Positions 57,501 to 64,000 of a stretch of 64,000 nt of DNA are shown here, one piece after another. The translations under genes and the position numbers were made by a program. Origin of the DNA: Phragmites australis (lineage: Eukaryota; Streptophyta; Magnoliopsida; Poales; Poaceae); assembly GCF_958298935.1 (NCBI RefSeq), contig NC_084940.1, positions 17,603,146 through 17,667,145 on the forward strand. Direction: 5' to 3'. Positions within the stretch are counted from its first letter, which is position 1; each line of letters begins with the position of its first letter. The notes beneath the pieces were generated by a model that was not told the DNA's origin, ran no database searches, and worked only from the letters and a program-made list of their open reading frames with translations.

Positions 57501-59180
57501 CGGCATAGTCGAAACCTTTGGAGGCTGAAGTGCTGCCCTTGGCTGCAGGATATCGAGAGTCCCCATCAGCGACTTTCCTTTCCCTCGATCGAGCTCTCTA
57601 CTACAAAACAAAGCATAAGATCAAGTGCACCAGAGACAAAATAAGAATAGAAAGTTGCTCGAAGTCTTCTCCCCAGTCAAGCGGTCCGAGTGGGCATGGG
57701 GGCCATCATCAGGAGACCTCCTCGGGGCCACTGTGGGAGGTGAGGCTTTGCCCACATCGGCCTCATCGTCCTCTAAGTCTGAGTCAAATAAGCGAAGGGC
57801 ACTTTGAGCAGCAGGGTCACTTCCGCGCGCAGGAGATAAGATGGTCCAAGGCAACGCATCAACTGGAGAGGTCGTAGAGGCCTTTGGGACGGATGAGGTG
57901 GCCGCCGCATCACCATCGTTGCTAGGTTTCATTGGCACACCACGGCTTTCGACGTGGCCTTCGACAGTCGGGGCAGCCCGTCGCTTCTTAAGGTGTGGCT
58001 CGTTTGAAGCCCTAGGGTCGTGATAGGGAACCTTTGGAGTAGTAGCAAACGCAGAGGTGTCATCGTCCGCCACCACCATCACCTTCCACCTCCTGTACCC
58101 TCCATAGGTGGAAAACAGGGCCTGCAGACAAGGCCGCAGGTGTCCATAATACAATTGAGTCATGGGTCCTTCACCTTCGTGACTAATTCATCATGTTGGA
58201 GACACGTATATGGCCCGACTAGGACCTTCACTTCCACCTTAATCTCCTCAACGCTCCCTAAGACAAAGAATAAACAATCTAAACAATTCACTGAAAAGCC
58301 ATATTGAAGGGGATACCTAGGCTTACCCGACGCCCCTTCAAGATGAATCTTGAGAAACTGAAGCTCATCCAAGGACTCTGTAGGTGGCTCGTTGAACTTC
58401 CAACCGAAGGAGAGTAGCCCAACACAGGTCGTGTAGTATTCTTCGATGAAGTTATGGAAAATGAGATGTCTCGAAATCATTGCAATGGTCTGGACCCTTG
58501 CCTTGACAACATACGTGAATTCCACCTTCGGCCTCCTTCGGAAGAAGATTTCCTTAGCATTTGAGGACATCTTCAATCCATTATGAATGCGGTAGTAGAA
58601 CTAGAACTCGGTCCAGTTGTGACCCCACCAGTTCCATTGAGTCTTAACAAGCACCTCCACCCCCCCCACCCGAGGGGAACGAAGGATACACTGCAATATG
58701 AGGTGACCCACTCCTCCCCGTTCACCTGTAACTTCTTCAGATGAAAATGCGCGCAGTGGAGGTATGTGAAGGTTGTGGAGCTGACCTTGGGACTGCTAGG
58801 CCCATGCAAAAGCAGAGAGGCAGACGATGGCGTTCGGCGTCAGCTGCTAAATCTCCAGCTCATACCGATTTAAGACGCTGACCAACATAGCTATCCATGG
58901 GAAGTGAAGGTTGGACACAAAGAATTCGATGACGATCACAACTTCATCCTTGTGCAGCTGCAAGGTAGACTCTTTAGGAGAAGGCACCCAAGCATCACTA
59001 GTTTTGCGAAGCCAATCCTTTTCCACCAACAGCTCGATCCGTTTGTCAGTGCACCGGCTGATCTCGAAGTACGGTGTTGAAGGAGCCTTTTCACTGGCGC
59101 GTTGGAGTGTGGACTTCGTCATCTTGCCAAAGGGGAGGAAGGAAAAACCAGAAAGAATGAAGGGTTGGCTACCCAAAGGG
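54560..59180 (-). pseudogene. Transposase_28-type ('putative gypsy type transposon') gene relic, split by an LTR
   Basis: Minus strand. From about 59,150: MTKSTLQRASEKAP, then VEKDWLRKTSDAWVPSPKE and VIVIEFFVSNLHFPW with LNRYELEI...LTPNAIVCLSAF. This matches the N-terminal domain of the Pfam family called putative gypsy type transposon (Transposase_28). KMSSNAKEIFFRRRPKVEF (about 58,570) continues it, a Ser/Pro-rich linker follows, and then a coiled coil at about 57,230-56,950 with repeated EEEKKR/EGEKK units. The SIRE-like LTR at 55,319-56,812 interrupts it. The acidic C-terminal part (EEPVEEDMSDMLGAFFEV, about 54,770) resumes beyond. Stops and frameshifts abound. Such genes occur in grass Gypsy or LARD elements; their role is unknown. 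Confidence 0.62.
55319..56812 (+). repeat. Solo LTR, SIRE/Maximus-like Copia type, ~1.5 kb
   Basis: Begins near TGTTTTGATAATTAATGACAA and ends AGCCCCCTCTAGTTGG...GATCCTACA at about 56,812, phrases typical of SIRE-type LTRs. A TATA box CTATAAATAGACC lies at 56,061. Between 55,680 and 55,940 the word GTCTGACCG and its variants recur (short U3 repeats). No internal region or partner LTR is present. A clean target duplication was not resolved, so the borders may be off by a few bases to tens of bases. Confidence 0.65.
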
Positions 59181-59567
59181 TCGAGACCAACCCAAAGAAC
59201 TTGGTAAAGGCAAGAGGCACGACAAGAGTAAAAAATGACAAACGGAGCAGGGAATGAATTACTGCAAAGTGGGCCACCTGTATATAAATACCCCGCACAT
59301 AAACGGTACGAGCAGAAAACCTAGAACACAGTATCGCACATAGGGCGAATAGTAAGGTGACATGTGTCTTGACACACAGTCCTCGTAACGTCTGTAACAC
59401 ATTTGGGCGGCAAAAATCGCGGGATGTGGGAGTGATACATGGCTAAAAGAGCAGGGGGCACGTAATGCCTAGAAACCTCCCCAGCCACCGTACAACGTCA
59501 TAAATGCTTACGACAGAGATATTGTGACTCCTCACATTCCATCATAAATTGCAAGCGTCACCACTTA
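59181..59567. other. 5' flank of the Transposase_28-type relic
   Basis: On the minus strand TATTTATATACAGG (about 59,292-59,280) is a TATA-like box upstream of the gene relic. Nothing else seen. Confidence 0.4.
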
Positions 59568-61146
59568 TGTGAGGAACCGGTTAATTAATTATAAGATAAT
59601 TATAGGTTTGTCTAATTAATTAATTTAAGAATTGAATTGGCTCATAAATAAGTTTACTGCTTAAGAATAATAGCAGCTTGCATTATCAAAATAACTCTTT
59701 TTTTTTTAGTATTGTAATTAGTCTAAAATAATAATTTGCTAATCTAATCTTAATCTTTAATTAACAATAAAATAAGAATATAGACTTACGTGTGGGACCC
59801 ACGTGTTGACTTTATTCCTAAAAGTTTGCCTTGACTTGCACTCCAAGAAACATTCTTAGTGACCAAGGCAAGATTTCTTAATGTCTAAGTAAACCTTTCT
59901 TGATAGCCAAGTATCACATTCTTGATAGCTAAGGTAAAAATGATAGAGATAAGAGCAAGATAACTTGTCTCTCAAGAAATTGAACACTATAAATAGGACC
60001 ATGGTAGTTCTCCATTCATCATACCTCCTCTCCTCATCCTTGAGACATAGTCTTAGACATAAGCTCTAGTGGATACTTTGAGGGCAAGATAATTAGTGGT
60101 ATTCTTGGATTTCTAGTTCTACTACGTCTGGTATTATAGCTTTCAACAAGCTATTAGATTTATCTCCGTTAAAGTATTGATAATATCAAGCTAGAGCTAT
60201 ATAAGAGGCTAACTATTTCTTTGAGATTTTGGCATAACCCAGGCAAGCTGCGTTGACACCCGTCTTATTTATATCATGTTTTTATCTGCAAGCTGCGTTG
60301 GCACCCTATTTTTTTTATTATGATGCTTTTATCTATAAGCTGCATTCATACCCTCTTAGAGTAACATATTTATATCAGAATTATTGTCTGTTTATATTTT
60401 AATATTGTATTTCCCGTTATTATGAATTATTATCCATTAATATTACATTTTGATGTTACATTTTAATTAATGTTTGTATTTCTAGAATAGAAATACATAT
60501 ATTCAATCAATTATTCATACTGTTGTCGATCACTAATGGTAGAGTGGATACTGACGTGGACAGTCGATACATTTTGAGTTACCGGGAGTGCCTAGTGAAA
60601 GATCTAGTCATGTAGCCGGGACTATATTATTCACCTGTATGGTGTGGCACGTGCATTGAAAGTATCATTTGGGACTGTCCATAGGAAAAGCTCAGGCCTC
60701 GTCGTGGTACAAAACACGATGTAATATTAGTGATTGGACAATCTCTGCAGAGTTAAATAAACAATGAAAATTTGATATTATAATAATTCAGGTTTATTTA
60801 TACATGCAATGTCTTTATCTTGCTGAGTATTTTATACTCATAATTGTTTTGGATGTTAAACGCAGAATCTCAAGGTCATAATCAAGACATCGACAATAGA
60901 TGCTATACGTGGGAAATTTTGGGATATATCAATAGTGTAGTGTTTAATAATTTGTTTACATCAAAATAAGTTGTATAAGTAGACACTTAATCATGTAAAT
61001 TATGACTTCTCATATAAATAAAGCTTCCGCTAGTTGCTCTGTAAACCACTGATTTTATTTGAGTATTTTTGCCTTAACATGGTTATGGGTTTTTAATCCA
61101 TAATTATGTGGCGGCTGTCATGTGAGCCTGTGTTCGGGGCGTGACA
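59568..61146 (+). repeat. 5' LTR of Gypsy element C, 1,579 bp
   Basis: TG...CA ends: starts TGTGAGGAACCGG, ends GGGGCGTGACA, seven bases before the primer-binding site. TATA box ACTATAAATAGGACC near 59,985-60,000. A short repeat AAGCTGCRTTSRYACCC occurs three times at about 60,245-60,355. Confidence 0.85.
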
Positions 61147-61153
61147 GTTAAAA

Positions 61154-61166
61154 TGGTATCAGAGTC
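61154..61166 (+). promoter_or_regulatory. Primer-binding site, initiator Met-tRNA
   Basis: TGGTATCAGAGTC matches the start of the sequence complementary to the 3' end of plant initiator Met-tRNA. It lies 7 bp after the LTR and primes minus-strand DNA synthesis. Confidence 0.9.
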
Positions 61167-61318
61167 TTAGGTTGCGTGGTTGGGGAACGCTTAGTTAGTC
61201 TCATGATTTCCCTTTGCAAATTAGTTGTGCTTTATTTTCCAATTAATATGCATTAACATTTTATTTACCTTTATATAAGATATTCTCACTCATGTTCAAT
61301 TGTTATTCCTTGCCGCAT

Positions 61319-61944
61319 ATGGCAGGCGGAAAGGTATATACAGTTGATTTTAAAGAGTTTCTTAATAATATCACAACTGACTTTGGCTTCCCAGCTCCAT
61401 ATTTTGGCTATACTCGAAATGGAAATATGTTTAAAGCTTTTGTTTATGTCCAGTATAAACCAAGAAATGAACCACTAGATCATCCTTTCCATACTTTCTC
61501 TTTGGAGAGCATATATTTGAAGGCGAAGCTTACAGGAGGGCTGCTTTAGCAGCTATCCATGAGATGCGCCATTAGTTACCTATCCACTTAGATGATTTGC
61601 ATTAAAGAGAGGTTCTTGAACTACATGATACCGTGGCTCAGTATCGCTCTTACAATCACGATCTTCAGGATGATCTATCTTTTCTAGAGAATGAGATTAA
61701 TAATGTTCGAGGTTGGCGTACTCGTGTTTGTGAACAAGGTGCTCCAGTTGCACAAGAATTATGTGAACTTTACCAGATTCTTGATCAGCAAAACATCTTG
61801 CCTTCTGAACTTGGTGATTCACTCCTAATACTACCATCATATGATTCTCATACAGGGGAGTCGTATATCCAACTCTCGGACATTATTAATATAAATAATG
61901 ATGAGGATCCTAAAGAGATTATGTCCAACCTAAATAGCAACTAG
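61319..61944 (+). pseudogene. Extra ORF between leader and gag (function unknown)
   Basis: A reading frame begins MAGGKVYTVDFKEFLNN at 61,319 (an upstream ATG at 61,292 is in the same frame). It reads GYTRNGNMFKAFVYVQYKPRNE, then, after a +1 shift near 61,510, EAYRRAALAAIHEMRH, and after two stops VAQYRSYNHDLQDDL...LENEINNVRGW to a stop at 61,944. The first half, with a YVxYxP strand followed by an Ala-rich RRAALAAI helix, looks like a decayed alpha-beta (dsRBD-like) fold by eye; the second half is a coiled coil. Similar additional ORFs are known upstream of gag in some grass Gypsy elements. Two stops and one shift make it a pseudogene here. Confidence 0.5.
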
Positions 61945-61978
61945 TAGGATTTCCTTGTAGTATCTATCTACTAGCCTT

Positions 61979-61980
<2 letters not shown>

Positions 61981-62029
<49 letters not shown>
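61981..62029. repeat. (AG)n microsatellite, ~24 units
   Basis: Perfect AG dinucleotide run between the extra ORF and gag, followed by CTCTCACAAAG. Confidence 0.98.
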
Positions 62030-62031
<2 letters not shown>

Positions 62032-62226
62032 CTCACAAAGAGGGATTTTGGGGTTGAAAGTATCTCTTTGTGCTAGGTATGCTCACCGTATAACATAGAT
62101 AGAGAGAATTATCTCTCTAATGGGTTGTTTCTGTTGTTATGTACTACTTATGTACATTGTTTAAAATAATATTACACTATTTTTGTAGCTTTTGTCCCAT
62201 TAATTCATATTTACAGTTTTAAAATA

Positions 62227-62961
62227 ATGAGTCAAATGGCACAAAACTATTCTGATGAGAACAACAAGGATAAAGGAACTGATGCATCAGGTCAAACAAT
62301 AGAACATGGCATCTTGAGTTTTCCTAACAATTGGCCTGAGATGGCACGACTACCCCAAATATTGATAGCAATGTTAGGAAAGCAGCATGAGACACAACAA
62401 CAACAATATGCATTAATTCAACAACTTAGTCAGCAAGTCCCTAGAATGGATGGAACATCTGAGGGAGACCATCGCAATCACAACGCAGATTTTTCACCGT
62501 CTTAAACCCCCTACTTTTGGTGGGACAACTGATCCACTTATGGCAGAAAATTGGATAATTGACATGGAAAAATGTTTTGATATAGTGAAGTGTTCAAATA
62601 CAGAAAAGGTTGCATATGCCACGTTTATGCTTAGAGAAGGAGCTTTTGATTGGTGGAATGCACATAGAAAGTCATATCCTGAAGGTACCATTCTCACTTG
62701 GGAAATATTCAAGCAAGCTTTCTATCAGAAGTATTTTCCACCTAGTATACAAAGACAAAAAGAGCGAGAATTTCTTGATCTCAAACAAGGTGGCAAATCA
62801 GTGGCTGAATATGAAATTGATTTTTCAAAATTGGTGAGATACGCTTCTGAGTATGCCCAAAATGAATTAAAAAGGCACAGAGATTTGAAGATGGACTCAA
62901 TCTTATAATTCGTGATCGAGTAAAAGTTTTTGAGTTCAATGTCCTTCGTGAAGTGGTGAAT
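62227..62961 (+). pseudogene. Gypsy gag, frameshifted
   Basis: Starts MSQMAQNYSDENNKDKG at 62,227 and reads a Gln-rich segment to 62,505. A frameshift of one base near 62,460-62,490 leads to the retrotransposon gag domain (62,500-62,908): FGGTTDPLMAENWIIDMEK, ATFMLREGAFDWWNA, FKQAFYQKYFPPSIQRQKEREFLDL and YEIDFSKLVRYA. A second shift near 62,880 and a third just after VVNK at about 62,960 lead into the open frame that carries the zinc knuckles. Confidence 0.8.
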
Positions 62962-62963
62962 AA

Positions 62964-64000
62964 GCATACATCACAGAACAATCATATCAAGATGAACGAG
63001 CTATGGTCGAGACCAAACGAAAGCATTATCGAGATTTTCAAGGCTCATTTTCTGGAAACAGATTCAAAAAGTCAAAGACCTTTGGACAATTTGACAATAA
63101 CAAATCAAACCAGAAGTTCTTGAACCCAAAGTGTAATATTTGTCAAGGAAACCATTTCACACGACAATGTAAACACAGACAAGGTTGTTGCTTTGAATGT
63201 GACCAAGAAGGGCATATGTTTTATCAATGTCCTCATTCGAAGCAAACTACCAACAACAATCATTATTCTCTATCAAAACCTACACCAACGGGTCTATCAG
63301 CTCCTCAAAAGCCCATATACCTACCAGCACCTCTAGCAAGTAATGCACTAGCAAAACAACAAGATGGAAAAGGAAAAGGAAAAGCTAAGGGAAGTAATCG
63401 AGCTCGAGTTTACAATTTAACTATGAAAGATGCAAAAGAAGCAAACAATGTGGTGACAGTGGATCCTACAAAAGTACAAACTGTAGTAGACTGGAAGAAA
63501 CCAACAACAGTAACAGAGATAAGAAGTTTTCTTGGATTAGTAGGATATTATAGGAGATTTATTGAAGGTTTTGCTCATTTATCATCACCATTAACAAATC
63601 TTACACGAAAAGGAGCAAAGTTTGAATGGAATGAGCAATGTGACAAATATTTTGAAGAACTAAAGAAGAAACTTGTATCTGCTCCAATACTCACTTTACC
63701 AAGAAGTGGAATTGGATATGTGATCTATTGTGATGCATCAAAAGTGGGATTAGGTTGTGTGCTAATGCAAGAAGATAAAGTGATTGCATATGCATCCCGT
63801 CAATTGAAACCCAATGAAATGAACTACCCTACCCATAACTTGGAATTAGCAGCTGTAGTATTTGCACTAAAGATTTGGTGTCATTATCTTTTTGGAGAAT
63901 ATTGTGAAATCTACACTGACCATAAGAGCCTCAAGTACATATTTACTCAAAAGGAGTTAAATATGAGACAAAGACGTTGGTTAGAATTAATTAAAGATTA
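62964..64000 (+). CDS. Open gag(zinc knuckles)-RT end-RNase H fusion frame, 345 codons, runs off window
   Basis: Frame 3 is open from 62,964 (TAA at 62,961) to the window end. It encodes [13 protein letters not shown], then two knuckles: [13 protein letters not shown] (63,132; CX2CX3HX4C, one residue short) and [14 protein letters not shown] (canonical CX2CX4HX4C). A Lys-rich linker (GKGKGKAKG) and [17 protein letters not shown] follow. At about 63,458 the reading passes directly to [12 protein letters not shown], the last part of RT, then [17 protein letters not shown], RNase H with [10 protein letters not shown] and YASRQLKP, then [10 protein letters not shown]. In intact relatives, protease and the RT palm (with YxDD) lie between. 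They are absent, yet the frame is kept. It has no RT active site. No start codon was sought, because it would follow from gag. Confidence 0.78.

Larger units (their letters stand above)
59568..64000 (+). mobile_element. Gypsy element C, 5' part (LTR, leader, extra ORF, gag, RT-RNase H)
   Basis: 5' LTR, primer-binding site, an extra ORF, gag with two zinc knuckles, then the end of RT and RNase H. The protease and most of RT are missing by an internal deletion. The element runs off the right edge, so its 3' LTR and target duplication cannot be checked. Confidence 0.85.

Overview
This is nuclear DNA from a grass (Poaceae). The grounds are intron-bearing plant genes, families typical of grass genomes (CACTA/TNP2, Ty3/Gypsy and Ty1/Copia elements, plant mobile domain and GRF zinc-finger relics) and very high transposon content. 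Species cannot be fixed from the sequence alone. Only two host genes look intact. One is a CASP-like (CASPL5-type) four-helix membrane protein gene on the + strand at 31.9-39.6 kb. The other is a U4/U6 snRNP splicing factor Prp3 gene on the - strand at 47.0-43.1 kb. They converge, with about 3.5 kb of LINE and other relics between their 3' ends.

Layout. 0-3.5 kb: decayed Gypsy pol and LTR-like tail. 3.5-5.1 kb: LTR-like noncoding DNA with an exact 137-bp tandem duplication. 5.1-8.1 kb: broken plant-mobile-domain plus GRF-finger gene. 10.1-17.1 kb: a second copy of the first Gypsy family, its leader split by a non-autonomous CACTA element (11,485-12,874, 3-bp target duplication) that carries a tRNA-derived segment. 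17.1-19.1 kb: Copia protease-integrase relic. 21.05-28.7 kb: a minus-strand LTR element with two ~970-bp LTRs, no recognisable gag-pol and several internal tandem arrays (49, 110, 188 and 266 bp), like a large retrotransposon derivative. 29.4-31.3 kb: TNP2 transposase relic.

The CASP-like gene has two tandem first coding exons (1a at 31,873, 1b at 34,159). Both are 131 bp, end in the same phase and keep the same TM1 arginine, so either could join exon 2. A Copia derivative lacking reverse transcriptase (35,128-37,534, 195-bp LTRs, 5-bp target duplication) lies antisense in the intron before exon 2. Prp3 is a six-exon, 834-residue protein with every junction in phase.

The right third is nested retrotransposon DNA. 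A Gypsy gag near 50.9-53.4 kb is split by a solo LTR with a perfect 5-bp duplication, and the gag frame resumes after it. A Transposase_28-type gene on the minus strand (59.2-54.6 kb) is split by a SIRE-like LTR. The window ends in a Gypsy element (59,568 onward) with its 5' LTR, primer-binding site, an extra ORF upstream of gag, and a long open frame in which gag is joined in frame to the end of RT/RNase H by an internal deletion.

No wholly new system can be proven here. The observations most worth following are the alternative first exons, the satellite-bearing LTR derivative, the gag-RNase H fusion frame, the extra pre-gag ORF and the tRNA-like Pol III boxes inside the CACTA element.
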